NCBI GenBank assembly: GCA_902598735.1
Contig: CACKCM010000001.1
Location: forward strand, 62,001 to 126,000
Source of the DNA: an uncultured Pelagibacteraceae bacterium
GTDB lineage: Bacteria; Pseudomonadota; Alphaproteobacteria; Pelagibacterales; Pelagibacteraceae
DNA length: 64,000 nt
Direction of reading: 5' to 3'
Shown: positions 26,950 to 36,146 of the stretch, piece after piece
How positions within the stretch are numbered: position 1 is the first letter of the stretch
How the letters are laid out: the number at the start of each line of letters is the position of its first letter
Program-made: the position numbers and the translations under genes
The notes under the pieces: generated by a model
Database searches by the model: none
Told to the model about the DNA's origin: nothing
The model's input: only the letters and a program-made list of their open reading frames with translations

Positions 26950-27540
26950 TTAAATAGAGCCTTTTGTCGAAGGTATTGAGTTTTTAATTCTTTTATCAAT
27001 CGCTAAAGCATCTTTTAATGATCTAGCTAAACCTTTGTAACATGACTCAATCTTGTGGTGACTATTTTCGCCGTAAATATTTTCTATGTGTAAAGTAACT
27101 CCAGCTGATTGTGAAAAAGCTTGGAACCACTCTTTAAATAATTCAGTATCCATCTCACCAAGTTTTTCAACCGGCAGATTTACTTTCCAGATTAAATAAG
27201 GTCTATTCGATACATCTATTGAAACTCGGCTTAAAGTTTCATCCATAGGAATCATTGTTGATGCGTATCGTGTAATTCCTTTTCGATTACCTGCTGCCTT
27301 TTTAATAGCTTCTCCAATTGCTATGCCGGTATCCTCTGTAGTATGGTGTAAATCTATATGTGTGTCACCTTTTGCTTTAACTTCTAAATCTATTAGAGAA
27401 TGCTTTGATAGTTGCTCCAACATGTGATCTAAGAAACCTATTCCAGTTTTAATTTTATACTTTCCTTTACCGTCTAGATTGACCGCGACAGAGATACTGG
27501 TCTCTTTTGTTTTCCTAGTAATTTTTGCTTTTCTACTCAT
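26950..27540 (-). CDS. hisB: Imidazoleglycerol-phosphate dehydratase
   Basis: Manganese-dependent dehydratase, monofunctional type (196 residues; no N-terminal phosphatase domain). Signatures: '[14 protein letters not shown]', '[15 protein letters not shown]' and '[19 protein letters not shown]' with paired His/Glu metal ligands. It is the first gene of the minus-strand his run; its promoter shares the 96-bp gap with divergent hslV. Confidence 0.98.
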   Translation of the reverse strand: MSRKAKITRKTKETSISVAVNLDGKGKYKIKTGIGFLDHMLEQLSKHSLIDLEVKAKGDTHIDLHHTTEDTGIAIGEAIKKAAGNRKGITRYASTMIPMDETLSRVSIDVSNRPYLIWKVNLPVEKLGEMDTELFKEWFQAFSQSAGVTLHIENIYGENSHHKIESCYKGLARSLKDALAIDKRIKNSIPSTKGSI

Positions 27541-27601
27541 AAACTAAGCCTGATTTACCTTTGATATATATTTAAATGGTCATTTTATCAATAAATCACT
27601 A

Positions 27602-27630
27602 TTGAAGATCTCAAAATAATCTCCACATAT
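27602..27630 (+). promoter_or_regulatory. Candidate sigma32 (RpoH) promoter of hslVU
   Basis: TTGAAG (27602-27607) fits the core of the heat-shock -35 box CTTGAAA, and CCACATAT (27623-27630) matches the -10 box CCCCATNT at 7 of 8; the spacer is 15 bp. The -10 box ends 6 bases before the hslV ATG at 27637, so transcription would begin on or beside the start codon and the mRNA would be leaderless. Confidence 0.6.
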
Positions 27631-27636
27631 AACTTC

Positions 27637-28176
27637 ATGAATACAGCTGAAAAATGGCACGGTACTACAATTGTCCTACTCAGAAAGGGCGGGGAGACCA
27701 TTGTAGCAGGCGACGGTCAAGTCAGTCTTGGTAATACAGTTTTAAAAAGCAAAGCCAAGAAGGTTAGAAAAATTGAGAGCAGAGGAGTAATCGCAGGATT
27801 TGCCGGCTCAACTGCAGACGCTCTAACTTTATTTGAAAGACTTGAAGCAAAATTAGAAAAGCATGCAGGCAACTTACAAAGGGCAGCTGTAGAGTTAGCC
27901 AAAGATTGGAGAAGTGATAAATTTTTGAGAAGATTAGAAGCACTGATGGCGGTGGCTGATAAAAGTCACAGTTTTATTATATCTGGAACAGGAGATGTTT
28001 TAGAACCTGAGGATGGAATTATAGGAATAGGATCTGGAGGAAACTATGCGCTTGCAGCTGCGAAGGTGTTAATTGAGACTGATATGAAAGCAGAGGAGAT
28101 AGCAAGAAAAGCTTTAAAAGTTGCGTCAGACATCTGCGTATTTACTAATAATAATGTAACAATGGAAAAAATTTAA
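27637..28176 (+). CDS. hslV: ATP-dependent protease peptidase subunit HslV (ClpQ)
   Basis: N-terminal-threonine peptidase of the bacterial proteasome-like HslUV complex. 179 residues. The 'HGTT' motif exposes Thr10 after removal of the leader, and '[13 protein letters not shown]', '[17 protein letters not shown]' are family signatures. The stop is directly followed by the hslU ATG. No Shine-Dalgarno site precedes the start; a heat-shock-type promoter ends at the start codon. Confidence 0.99.
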   Translation: MNTAEKWHGTTIVLLRKGGETIVAGDGQVSLGNTVLKSKAKKVRKIESRGVIAGFAGSTADALTLFERLEAKLEKHAGNLQRAAVELAKDWRSDKFLRRLEALMAVADKSHSFIISGTGDVLEPEDGIIGIGSGGNYALAAAKVLIETDMKAEEIARKALKVASDICVFTNNNVTMEKI

Positions 28177-29553
28177 ATGTCCAAATCAAAAAAAGAAACG
28201 AACTTAAAACTAGTTAAGGGTTCTAAAACTGACAGCTCAAAAGTCAGCGCTCTTTCGCCAAGAGAAATTGTTTCAGAGTTAGATAGATATGTGATCGGTC
28301 AAAAAGAAGCAAAAAAAGCTGTTGCAGTTGCACTCAGAAATAGATGGAGAAGACAAGCTCTTACTGATGAGATGAGAGATGAAGTGTTACCAAAAAATAT
28401 ACTTATGATTGGTCCAACAGGCGTAGGTAAGACTGAAATATCTAGAAGACTTTCCAGATTAGCTGAAGCGCCTTTCATAAAAGTTGAAGCCACAAGATTT
28501 ACTGAGGTTGGTTATGTAGGTAGAGATGTTGAACAAATCGTCAGAGACTTAATTGAAATCGCTATAGCGATGGGAAGAGAGAGAGAAAGAAAAGAAGTTA
28601 AAGCTAAAGCTGAATTAAAGGCAGAGGAAAAAGTTTTAGATGCTTTAGTTGGAAATAAAGCAAGTGTTGCCACAAGAGAAAGTTTTAGAAAAAGGCTAAG
28701 AAATGGTGACTTAGACAACAACGAAATAGAAATAGAAGTTCAGGATAAATCCTCTGGATTACAAAGTTTTGAGATACCCGGTATGCCCGGAGGAAATGTT
28801 GGTATGGTAAATCTTGGAGATATCCTGGGAAAATCAATGGGGAACAAAAAAGGTAAAAAGAAAAAAATGACAGTTAAAGAGTCTCACGAAATTTTAGTAG
28901 CTCAAGAATCAGATAAAATGATTGAAGAAGATAAAATTATTAAAGAAGCCAAAAAAGCTACTGAAGAAAATGGAATAGTTTTCTTAGATGAGATTGATAA
29001 AGTTTCGGCAAGGAGCGATAGGGTCGGAGGAGACGTTTCAAGAGAAGGTGTTCAAAGAGATCTATTGCCTTTAATTGAGGGGACAACAGTGAGCACTAAA
29101 CACGGACCAATTAAAACTGACCATATATTATTTATTGCTTCAGGTGCTTTCCAGTTAGCTAAACCATCTGACTTATTGCCTGAACTACAAGGTAGACTAC
29201 CTATAAGAGTGGAATTAAATGCACTTAATGAAGATGACTTTAAAAGAATTCTTAAAGAGCCTGATAACAGTTTAATAAAGCAATACAAGGCTTTATTAAA
29301 AACGGAAGATGTAAATCTTGAATTTTCAGATGACGGCATTGACATGCTTGCAAAAATTTCTGCTGAAGTAAATTCATCAGTCGAAAATATAGGTGCCAGA
29401 AGACTACATACTATAATTGAAAAAGTTTTAGATGATATTAGTTTCAATGCTACAGATAAAGCTGGTGAAACAATTACAGTTGATAAGAAGTTTGTGCAAG
29501 ATAACTTGGGTAATTTAGTAAAAGATACAGACCTATCAAAATTTATATTATAA
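28177..29553 (+). CDS. hslU: ATP-dependent protease ATPase subunit HslU (ClpY)
   Basis: AAA+ unfoldase that feeds HslV. 458 residues. '[17 protein letters not shown]' starts the conserved part; Walker A is '[14 protein letters not shown]', Walker B '[13 protein letters not shown]', with sensor and C-terminal '[16 protein letters not shown]'. About 30 extra N-terminal Lys/Ser-rich residues precede it. It begins at the base after the hslV stop and converges with the Smr gene (6-bp overlap). Confidence 0.99.
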   Translation: MSKSKKETNLKLVKGSKTDSSKVSALSPREIVSELDRYVIGQKEAKKAVAVALRNRWRRQALTDEMRDEVLPKNILMIGPTGVGKTEISRRLSRLAEAPFIKVEATRFTEVGYVGRDVEQIVRDLIEIAIAMGRERERKEVKAKAELKAEEKVLDALVGNKASVATRESFRKRLRNGDLDNNEIEIEVQDKSSGLQSFEIPGMPGGNVGMVNLGDILGKSMGNKKGKKKKMTVKESHEILVAQESDKMIEEDKIIKEAKKATEENGIVFLDEIDKVSARSDRVGGDVSREGVQRDLLPLIEGTTVSTKHGPIKTDHILFIASGAFQLAKPSDLLPELQGRLPIRVELNALNEDDFKRILKEPDNSLIKQYKALLKTEDVNLEFSDDGIDMLAKISAEVNSSVENIGARRLHTIIEKVLDDISFNATDKAGETITVDKKFVQDNLGNLVKDTDLSKFIL

Positions 29554-29967
29554 ATTTTTTAATCTAATTATTATTGCTCCTTCTCCGCCTTCATTAATTT
29601 TAGCATCTTCAATTGATAAAATAAGTTTGCTTATATCTTCGTCTGATTTTATAAATTCAGGAACAGAATACTTTAATCTTCCAAGATTCTTTGAGGAATA
29701 AATATTTTTGTCATTAGTAGAATGTATTCCTTTACCTGTGATTAGTAGGATCTCTTTATATTTTTTATCAATACAATAAAGGATTAATTTTTTTACCTTG
29801 ATATTAGCTTCATCTAAGGTGAAGCCGTGTAGGTCAAATTTAAATCTGTTTTTCTTGTTTAAAACTTTAGAGATGCCTTGATCTTTGTCAAAAATACCTG
29901 AAGGATTTTTTATAAAATCTTCCCAACTTTTTTTATCCTCTGTGGAAAGATTCTTTTTTTTTATCAC
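29548..29967 (-). CDS. Smr-domain protein
   Basis: 139 residues. The C-terminal Smr (small MutS-related) domain shows '[15 protein letters not shown]' (the LHG motif) and 'LITGKGIHS' (TGKG motif), then '[10 protein letters not shown]'. Smr domains are nucleases or nucleic-acid binders; the role here is unknown. It overlaps the Tim44-like gene by 4 bp. Together with tim44-like, fxsA and secB it forms a conserved alphaproteobacterial cluster. Confidence 0.9.
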   Translation of the reverse strand: MIKKKNLSTEDKKSWEDFIKNPSGIFDKDQGISKVLNKKNRFKFDLHGFTLDEANIKVKKLILYCIDKKYKEILLITGKGIHSTNDKNIYSSKNLGRLKYSVPEFIKSDEDISKLILSIEDAKINEGGEGAIIIRLKNL

Positions 29968-30566
29968 TTGCTGATAATTTCAGATAAATACCAATTAGGA
30001 CTCTTATTATTTATATTTTTAGTAAATTTCCAACTGTCTGTGACAAATTTAATTTTATCAGGATTTCCCTCTATTACTTTATTGTCCTTATTTTTTTTTA
30101 CAGAGATTACTTCAGCTACAAATTTTACTGTTGCAAATAAATTATCCTTAATTTTTTCATACTTTTCAACTGAAGACTCTTTGATCCCTATAAATGTAAA
30201 TTCTGATTTTATATTTTCATTATTTCTAGATTTTATAGCCTCAGAAAAATTTGAGAACATGTTTGGAGATAATAAAGCTTTTAACTTTATTAAATCGCCA
30301 GCTGCAAAAGATGTCAAAATGCTCTCGTAAGCAATTTCGGCGCCTCTTAGGAATTCTTTTTTATTCTTACCTTCTAAAACTTCCAAATTCTTTTTTAATG
30401 GCTTTGCTTCTTGCGAGGGTACACTAAATTTTTTCTCAGCAAAGTTTGGATACACTTTAGACTCATGGCCAGTTTTTCTTCCTAAAATACTTCTTAGTCG
30501 CAAAATTATAAACCCTGCGATCATTCCTAATAAAATTATGTCTAAATATCCAAAACTATTACTCAT
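29964..30566 (-). CDS. Tim44/TimA-like membrane-anchored protein
   Basis: 200 residues from the ATG at 30566 (MSNSFGYLD...), preferred because one transmembrane helix follows at once ('IILLGMIAGFIILRL'); the frame extends 18 codons upstream. The rest is the Tim44-like domain: 'FLRGAEIAYESILTSFAAGD', 'LKALLSPNMFSNFSEAI'. The family is related to mitochondrial Tim44, and alphaproteobacterial members lie at the inner membrane. It faces fxsA divergently. Confidence 0.83.
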   Translation of the reverse strand: MSNSFGYLDIILLGMIAGFIILRLRSILGRKTGHESKVYPNFAEKKFSVPSQEAKPLKKNLEVLEGKNKKEFLRGAEIAYESILTSFAAGDLIKLKALLSPNMFSNFSEAIKSRNNENIKSEFTFIGIKESSVEKYEKIKDNLFATVKFVAEVISVKKNKDNKVIEGNPDKIKFVTDSWKFTKNINNKSPNWYLSEIISK

Positions 30567-30610
30567 AATTTGATAAATATACATGAATAATATAATTTTG
30601 TATCTGACAA

Positions 30611-31033
30611 ATGAACACATTTTTTCTTTTTTTTATAGGTTTGCCTGCCTTAGAAATATTCTTGATGATCAAAATTGGAGGAAAAATAGGAGCTTTAAAC
30701 ACCGTATTATTGATTTTTTTTACAGCAATAATAGGAGTTTACTTTGCGAGGCTTCAAGGTATTCAAACTATTAAATCTGGTTTGAACAGTTTATATAAAA
30801 ATGAAACTCCAATTTATGAAATTATATCAGGCGCATCTATAGCATTCGCTGCATTGTTACTAATTGTACCTGGCTTTCTTACTGATTTAATTGGTTTTAT
30901 TTTATTGTTTCCATTAACAAGAAATTTTTTATTTAAATTTATTGTTAAAAAAAATATTGCAAAAGATCAAAAATCGGAAAAAAAAATAATCGATGGTGAA
31001 ATAATAGACAAGGATAAAAAGAATGAATTATAA
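30611..31033 (+). CDS. fxsA: FxsA family membrane protein
   Basis: 140 residues with about four hydrophobic segments. 'GLPALEIFLMIKIGGKIG' and 'ALLLIVPGFLTDLIGFILL' are the FxsA signatures (the P-G-x-x-T-D motif). In E. coli, overproduced FxsA relieves phage T7 exclusion; its normal role is unclear. A charged tail ends the protein. It overlaps secB by 11 bp. Confidence 0.93.
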   Translation: MNTFFLFFIGLPALEIFLMIKIGGKIGALNTVLLIFFTAIIGVYFARLQGIQTIKSGLNSLYKNETPIYEIISGASIAFAALLLIVPGFLTDLIGFILLFPLTRNFLFKFIVKKNIAKDQKSEKKIIDGEIIDKDKKNEL

Positions 31034-31445
31034 AATTATAGGAAAATATATAAAAGATTTAAATTTTAATATCCCGAACCCAAAAACATTTTTTTTACTC
31101 AGCAAAGATATTACCAACTATAAGATTAATATTGACATAAAAAGCAACCAGGTAAAACCAAATATTATTGAGGTACTCACTACTCTAAATTTAACACCAA
31201 CGAGAAACGACTTTGAAAGAATAAATACTAAGATTATATTTGCAACAGTAGTTGAATTATCTGATAAAAAAAAAATTGATAGAAATGAAATGGAAAAAAT
31301 TATCTTAATTGATGTACCATCAAGTATTTATAGCGAGTTAAGAACTATATTTGTAAGTTTATTTGAAAACTGTGGATTTAAAGACGTAAAAATAAGTGAA
31401 AATGTAGATTTTAAAAAGTTATATGAAATGACACGAGCTCAGTAG
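31023..31445 (+). CDS. secB: Divergent SecB-like export chaperone
   Basis: 140 residues. 'GKYIKDLNFNIPNPKTFF' matches the SecB N-terminus (QYIKDLSFENPNAP-type), and the C-terminal 'NVDFKKLYEM' matches its end. The middle is poorly conserved: the usual 'GGFPP' is 'CGFKDV'. Length and place between fxsA and dnaQ, as in Caulobacter, support SecB, which holds precursors unfolded for SecA. It overlaps the convergent dnaQ by 7 bp. Confidence 0.75.
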   Translation: MNYKIIGKYIKDLNFNIPNPKTFFLLSKDITNYKINIDIKSNQVKPNIIEVLTTLNLTPTRNDFERINTKIIFATVVELSDKKKIDRNEMEKIILIDVPSSIYSELRTIFVSLFENCGFKDVKISENVDFKKLYEMTRAQ

Positions 31446-32098
31446 AAATTTTTTTTTAATTCTTTTTTTAAAAACTCTTTGTGTAATTGTAATTCATTTT
31501 CTGAAATATTAAGAATTTTTTTATTATAGTTTTTATTTTTAGTTTGATTTTTCTCTAAATTAACCGATGATAAATCAAATTTAGGTTCTTTAACATCTAA
31601 AAGATTTATATAAACCTCTCTTAATAACTCACAATCTAATAAAGCATTATGTTTAGTTCTTTTTGAAAGATCTATATTAAATTTCTTACATAAGGCATCT
31701 AAAGAATTAGAAGTGCTTGTAGATTTATTTCTTGCTATTTCTAATGAGTCTATAACTAATTTTTCATCTATAAGTTCTTTTTTAACAGCATCTAGTTCAC
31801 CGTTAAGAAAACTCAAATCAAAATTGGCATTATGTATTATAATTTTTTTCCCCTTAATAAAACTTAAAAATTCATCAGCTATCTCGTCGAATGTTTCTTT
31901 ATCACTCAAAAATTTTTCTGAAAAACCATGAACTTTAAAAGCTTCTTCAGGCATACTTCTTTTTGGATTTAAAAATTTATGAAATTTTCTTCCAGTTAAA
32001 ATTAAATCTTTGGTCTCGATGCAAGCAATCTCAACGATTCTGTGACCATCTTTATATGAAAGTCCGGTTGTTTCGGTATCTAAAAAAATTTCACTCAT
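31439..32098 (-). CDS. dnaQ: DNA polymerase III epsilon (proofreading) subunit
   Basis: 3'-5' exonuclease of the replicative polymerase. 219 residues. ExoI 'FLDTETTGL' (D7, E9), ExoII 'IIHNANFDLSFL', ExoIII-epsilon 'KHNALLDCELL' with the catalytic His and Asp. The C-terminal polymerase-contact tail is lysine-rich. Overlaps coaE by 8 bp. First in the minus-strand block that runs up to the proposed origin. Confidence 0.97.
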   Translation of the reverse strand: MSEIFLDTETTGLSYKDGHRIVEIACIETKDLILTGRKFHKFLNPKRSMPEEAFKVHGFSEKFLSDKETFDEIADEFLSFIKGKKIIIHNANFDLSFLNGELDAVKKELIDEKLVIDSLEIARNKSTSTSNSLDALCKKFNIDLSKRTKHNALLDCELLREVYINLLDVKEPKFDLSSVNLEKNQTKNKNYNKKILNISENELQLHKEFLKKELKKNFY

Positions 32099-32657
32099 AC
32101 TTTTTTATTATATCTAATAACTTTTTTTTTAAAATCTTTTTATTTTTTTCATTGGGTATAACATAATTGCAATGTTTTATTTTTTTAATATCGCTCAATT
32201 GTTTTTTATTCAAAAAATTGAAAAATTCATTTCCTCCACCCTTTAACTTGAATCTTTTTAATCTAGTACTTTTTTTTGCTTTAATATAAAAAATAATATC
32301 AAAATAGTTCATTAATTTGCTTTCTACTAAAAGAGGTATCTCATAGAAAATCAAACGCTTACCTTTATTTTTATTTTTAAATTTATACATTTCTTTTCTC
32401 ACAATAGGATGGATAATTTTTTCAAGTTTTGTTATATTTGTTCTCCTTTTCAGTATTTTCTCTCTTAATAAAGTTTTAATCTTAGAATAATTTTTTATTT
32501 GAAATTTTTTAGAAATAAGTTTTTTAAATTTTTTTTTTTGATAAAGATTTTTTACAATTTTATCGGCGCTAAAAAGGGGGCCTCTATTCAATGACAATAT
32601 TTTACTTGCTGTAGTCTTACCAGAGGCTAAAGAGCCTGTAATAGCAATTTTTTTCAT
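32091..32657 (-). CDS. coaE: Dephospho-CoA kinase
   Basis: Last step of coenzyme A synthesis. 188 residues. P-loop 'ITGSLASGKTT' (GKT at 13-15), 'FSADKIVKNLY' (D for substrate) and 'YEIPLLVESKL' fit CoaE. The protein is strikingly lysine-rich. It overlaps aroE by 4 bp and dnaQ by 8 bp, all one transcription unit. Confidence 0.95.
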   Translation of the reverse strand: MKKIAITGSLASGKTTASKILSLNRGPLFSADKIVKNLYQKKKFKKLISKKFQIKNYSKIKTLLREKILKRRTNITKLEKIIHPIVRKEMYKFKNKNKGKRLIFYEIPLLVESKLMNYFDIIFYIKAKKSTRLKRFKLKGGGNEFFNFLNKKQLSDIKKIKHCNYVIPNEKNKKILKKKLLDIIKKYE

Positions 32658-33475
32658 TTTAAATTTGATAGCAAAAGCTCAATCAGTTCATCATCTATTT
32701 CTGGGTTTACTTTATTCCATAAATAAAATGCCTTTTGACCTTGATAAATAAACATGCCTAATCCATTAAAAACTTTTATATCTTTTTCTTTTAAGTATTT
32801 TAAAGTTTTAGTTTCTAATGGGTTATATATTGTATCTATATAAATCAAATTATCTTTGGTATTGCTGAAATTAAAATGAAAGTCTTTACCATCTTTTAAA
32901 CCTAAGCTAGTTGCATTTATAATTATGTCAAAATTTTTTAGCTCTTCTTGTAAGTTAGACCATTCTAAAATTTGCAAACTCTTAAATTTTTTATTTAAGA
33001 AAATACACTTTTCTTTAGTCCTGTTAACAATCGAAATATTTTTAACCCCAGACTTTTCTAGTGATAAAATAACTGATGGTGAAACTCCTCCAGCTCCAAT
33101 TACCAGTGTTTTTTTTTTTGAAACGTTATCAACCTCTTTTAAGTAAGCAGCCTGTAAACCAAAAACATCGGTATTGTCTCCTATAATTGTCTCATTATTA
33201 TCTAGATAAATAGTATTCACAGATCCAGTGATCTCAGCGTCATTAACAAGAATATCGACATGTTTAACAATTTTTTGTTTGTATGGAAGTGTAATATTTA
33301 TTCCTTTTAAATCTTTATTTCTCACTTTTTTAATAACGTCTGATAAATTATCTTCCTTAATGTCAATAATTGAATAATACGCATCAATTTTATATTTTTT
33401 AAACCAGTAGTTATGCAGCACTGGTGAAAGAGAGTGATTTATAGGATTTCCAATTATTCCAAATTTTTTTGTCAT
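32654..33475 (-). CDS. aroE: Shikimate 5-dehydrogenase
   Basis: NADPH-dependent reduction in aromatic amino-acid synthesis. 273 residues. 'GIIGNPINHSLSPVLHNYWF' (shikimate-binding SxS), 'GINITLPYKQKIVKHVD' with the catalytic Lys, 'GDNTDVFGLQAAY' with the catalytic Asp, and the NADP loop 'VIGAGGVSPSVI'. Overlaps maf and coaE by 4 bp each. Confidence 0.97.
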   Translation of the reverse strand: MTKKFGIIGNPINHSLSPVLHNYWFKKYKIDAYYSIIDIKEDNLSDVIKKVRNKDLKGINITLPYKQKIVKHVDILVNDAEITGSVNTIYLDNNETIIGDNTDVFGLQAAYLKEVDNVSKKKTLVIGAGGVSPSVILSLEKSGVKNISIVNRTKEKCIFLNKKFKSLQILEWSNLQEELKNFDIIINATSLGLKDGKDFHFNFSNTKDNLIYIDTIYNPLETKTLKYLKEKDIKVFNGLGMFIYQGQKAFYLWNKVNPEIDDELIELLLSNLK

Positions 33476-34053
33476 TTATACTGATCAATATAATTCATAA
33501 TATCCTTTACAGGTAAACCCATTATTGAATTACGATCTCCTTTTATATATTCAAACAATTCCAGCCCATCAGCTTCTACTTGATAGACGCCATAAGCTAA
33601 TAAAGTTTCAGTCTTAATTTTGTTTAAATAAGAGATAAGCTGGTAATCAGTAAAATTTTTCATTTTTAATTCAGATGTATCTGAATGATTCCATATCATA
33701 GCTCCATTCTTGGAAAAACAAACAGAACTAATTAAATAATGTTTTGAATTATTCAATTTTTTTAAGATTCTGAGTGCTTCATCTCGTGATTTAGGTTTGT
33801 TGATCAACTCATCATTTAAAGAAATGACGCTATCCGCCCCCAAAACAAGTTTGTCAGGATTTTTATTGCTCACTTTAACAGATTTAATTTCAGCTAAGTT
33901 TTTTGATATTTCCAACGGACCTGCTCCTTCTGCTTGTAAAGAATTTTTTACTTCATCTTCATCTACATTTGAAACAACTACATCACATTTTACATTGTGA
34001 TGATCTAAAATATTTTTTCTCACTCCACTTTTTGAAGCCAAAATAATCTTCAT
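33472..34053 (-). CDS. Maf-family nucleotide pyrophosphatase
   Basis: 193 residues. 'IILASKSGVRKNIL' (S-x-S-x-x-R-type phosphate site) and 'LVLGADSVISLN' (catalytic D) are the Maf signatures; 'YQVEADGLELFEYIKGD' and 'IMGLPV' follow. Maf proteins hydrolyse non-canonical or modified NTPs. In alphaproteobacteria a maf gene sits second from the origin, next to the PEP-synthase regulator, as here. Confidence 0.94.
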   Translation of the reverse strand: MKIILASKSGVRKNILDHHNVKCDVVVSNVDEDEVKNSLQAEGAGPLEISKNLAEIKSVKVSNKNPDKLVLGADSVISLNDELINKPKSRDEALRILKKLNNSKHYLISSVCFSKNGAMIWNHSDTSELKMKNFTDYQLISYLNKIKTETLLAYGVYQVEADGLELFEYIKGDRNSIMGLPVKDIMNYIDQYK

Positions 34054-34868
34054 TGGTTTTTTTTAATTTCAATAATTTTTAAAATTGATGCAGCGGTCTC
34101 TTCAACAGAACGCCTAGTAACGTCTATAATCGGCCAATTATTTTTTTTAAAAAGAATTTTTGAGTCATTTACTTCTTTTTTAATATATTCAAGATCAGTA
34201 TATTCTTTAATTTTGTGTTCATTCATAATTGCTACTCTATTTCTTCTAATATCAGCTAATCGCTCAGGATCTGCTACTAAACCGATAATACAGGTTTTTT
34301 TATTTAATGTTAAATCTTTTGGAATTGTTTGCTCTAAAACTAATGGAATGTTAACTGTCTTGTAGCCTCTATTGGCTAAATAAATCGAGGTCGGTGTTTT
34401 ACTTGTTCTGCTTACCCCTAACAAGATTACATCAGCATTTTTTATATCATCGACTTTTTTTCCATCATCATGAGTCATTGTGAATTGAATTGCCTCTATC
34501 CTCTTATAATAATCATCATCTAGAACATGTTGTGCGCTTGGTTTATGTATAGCTTTTTGATTTAAAAGTTTTGAAAAACTTAGGATTAAATTCCCTAAAA
34601 CACCAAAACACGGCACTTGTTTTTTTTCGCTTTGGCTTGATATATATTTTGCTAGTTTTGTTTCTACTATAGTATACAGAATTAATGAATTTTCACAGGC
34701 AATGCATTCTTTTATAATTCTATCTATTTGCTGTTCAGTTCTTACGAAAGCATATTCCTTTTTTTCGTATTCAAAATTGGCAAACTGTGATTTTAAAGAT
34801 AAAAATATTCTATCCAAAGTTTCACCTGTAGAATCAGACACAAGATATACATTGTATTTTTCGTTCAT
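34050..34868 (-). CDS. PEP synthase / pyruvate phosphate dikinase regulatory protein (DUF299)
   Basis: Bifunctional ADP-dependent kinase / Pi-dependent phosphorylase that switches PPDK or PEP synthase off and on. 272 residues. 'LVSDSTGETLDR' at the N-terminus and P-loop 'GVSRTSKTPTSIYLANRG' (G-x4-S-K-T-P) are diagnostic; 'VADPERLADIRRNR' follows. It is the gene that flanks the origin opposite hemE in Caulobacter and relatives, and does so here. Confidence 0.95.
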   Translation of the reverse strand: MNEKYNVYLVSDSTGETLDRIFLSLKSQFANFEYEKKEYAFVRTEQQIDRIIKECIACENSLILYTIVETKLAKYISSQSEKKQVPCFGVLGNLILSFSKLLNQKAIHKPSAQHVLDDDYYKRIEAIQFTMTHDDGKKVDDIKNADVILLGVSRTSKTPTSIYLANRGYKTVNIPLVLEQTIPKDLTLNKKTCIIGLVADPERLADIRRNRVAIMNEHKIKEYTDLEYIKKEVNDSKILFKKNNWPIIDVTRRSVEETAASILKIIEIKKNQ

Positions 34869-35141
34869 ATGTTTGTTAATAAATAAATAATAATCAACGC
34901 TTTTCCACCCCCTGCTAAAGGTATAAAGAAAAAATTAACAGTAATTAACATTATTTGAACAATTTGTTCGATGTTAATAATGTTATTTTACTAGTATTTA
35001 TAAGATTAATAAAGTCAGCAAATTGGGGCTTTTTTAAAAAAAATTACTAAGTTAAATATGTATAAAATATGTATAAAAAGTTATACCAGCATTAAACAGG
35101 ACCTAGAACTAAAACTAACCTTATAAAAATTTTTATTAATT
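34869..35141. other. Proposed chromosomal replication origin (oriC)
   Basis: A 273-bp gap without a gene, in the place of oriC in Caulobacter and Rickettsia (hemE on one side, the DUF299 gene on the other). It holds a DnaA-box-like TTTTCCACC (34901-34909), two TGTTAATAA (34874-34882, 34972-34980; one mismatch to TGTGNAWAA), two ATTAACA, nested inverted repeats (AACATTATT 34947-34955 with AATAATGTT 34976-34984; palindrome GAACAATTTGTTC 34957-34969) and an AT-rich tract with a tandem 11-mer. Genes on both sides point away from it for several kb. Promoters of both flanking genes must also lie here. Confidence 0.68.
35056..35077. repeat. Tandem 11-mer, possible unwinding element
   Basis: ATATGTATAAA is repeated exactly twice, head to tail, in the AT-rich side of the proposed origin near hemE. 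Such tandem AT-rich 11- to 13-mers are common DNA unwinding elements; TATAAA within it could instead serve as a -10 box for hemE. Confidence 0.55.
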
Positions 35142-36146
35142 ATGAGCAATCTTAAAAAAATTTTAAAAAATAAAAATTCTTGCAAATCAGTATGGTTTAT
35201 GAGACAAGCTGGTCGATACCTTCCTGAATTTAAAAATATTAGATCCAAAAACCCTGATTTTATAAAGCTTTGCCTTAACAGCGATTTAAGTTCTGAGATT
35301 ACTCTTCAGCCAATAAAGAGATTTAATTTAGACTCAGCTATAATTTTTTCTGATATTTTAATGATACCTTACGCACTTGGTCAAAAGATAACTTTTTTAA
35401 AAAATGATGGTCCAAAACTTAGTAAATTTAAACCTAATTTGTTTTTTTCGAATTATGAAAAAGACTTTACTAAAAAATTAAGTCCAGTTTATGATGCAAT
35501 CAGAATTACTAGAAAAAAACTAGAAACTGAAAAATCATTGATAGCATTTGTTGGAGCGCCTTGGACATTATTTATTTATATGTATGGTATTAGAAAAAGC
35601 AAAAACCAAGTAGAACTAGATAAACTTAAAATTGATGATAAAAAAATAGAAATGATATTTCAGGAATTAATCAAATTCATATGTTTGCACATTAAAAATC
35701 AAATTAATGCTGGAGCTGATGTTGTTCAAATATTTGATACCTGGGCAGGATTAATCCCTACCAATAAAATTAAAGATTATTGCTTTAAACCAAATGCCAA
35801 AATAGTCGAATTTTGCAGAAAAGAAGGAATCCCAAACATTTGTTTTCCAAAAGGTATTAGAGAAAAATATGAAGACTTTAATAAGTTAGTAAAGCCTGAC
35901 GGAATAAGCATTGATTACGATATTGACCCGATTTGGGCTAGAGATAAATTAAAAAATGTAGTTGTTCAAGGTGGATTGAGCCCGTATTTTTTATTAAAGA
36001 ATGAGGAAGAGATGTTTGAGGCAGCGACGAAATATATTCAAATTTTTAAAGATATTCCCTATGTTTTTAATCTTGGTCATGGTTTACTTCCAGAAACAGA
36101 TCCTGATAAAGTAGCTAAGTTAATAAAATTTTATAGAAATTTTTAA
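35142..36146 (+). CDS. hemE: Uroporphyrinogen decarboxylase
   Basis: Converts uroporphyrinogen III to coproporphyrinogen III. 334 residues. 'VWFMRQAGRYLPEF' holds the conserved Arg pair; 'AIIFSDILMIPYALG' the catalytic Asp; 'FVGAPWTLFIYM', 'QIFDTWAGLIP' and 'NLGHGLLPETDPD' follow. First plus-strand gene after the proposed origin; the stop shares one base with the hemH start. Confidence 0.98.
   Translation: MSNLKKILKNKNSCKSVWFMRQAGRYLPEFKNIRSKNPDFIKLCLNSDLSSEITLQPIKRFNLDSAIIFSDILMIPYALGQKITFLKNDGPKLSKFKPNLFFSNYEKDFTKKLSPVYDAIRITRKKLETEKSLIAFVGAPWTLFIYMYGIRKSKNQVELDKLKIDDKKIEMIFQELIKFICLHIKNQINAGADVVQIFDTWAGLIPTNKIKDYCFKPNAKIVEFCRKEGIPNICFPKGIREKYEDFNKLVKPDGISIDYDIDPIWARDKLKNVVVQGGLSPYFLLKNEEEMFEAATKYIQIFKDIPYVFNLGHGLLPETDPDKVAKLIKFYRNF

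Noticed and set aside
29052-29447. 131-codon antisense frame in hslU
   Set aside because: Shadow of conserved AAA+ coding sequence.
34934-34950. CtrA-binding site TTAA-N7-TTAA in the proposed origin
   Set aside because: The two TTAA are separated by 6, not 7, bases; kept only as a remark.
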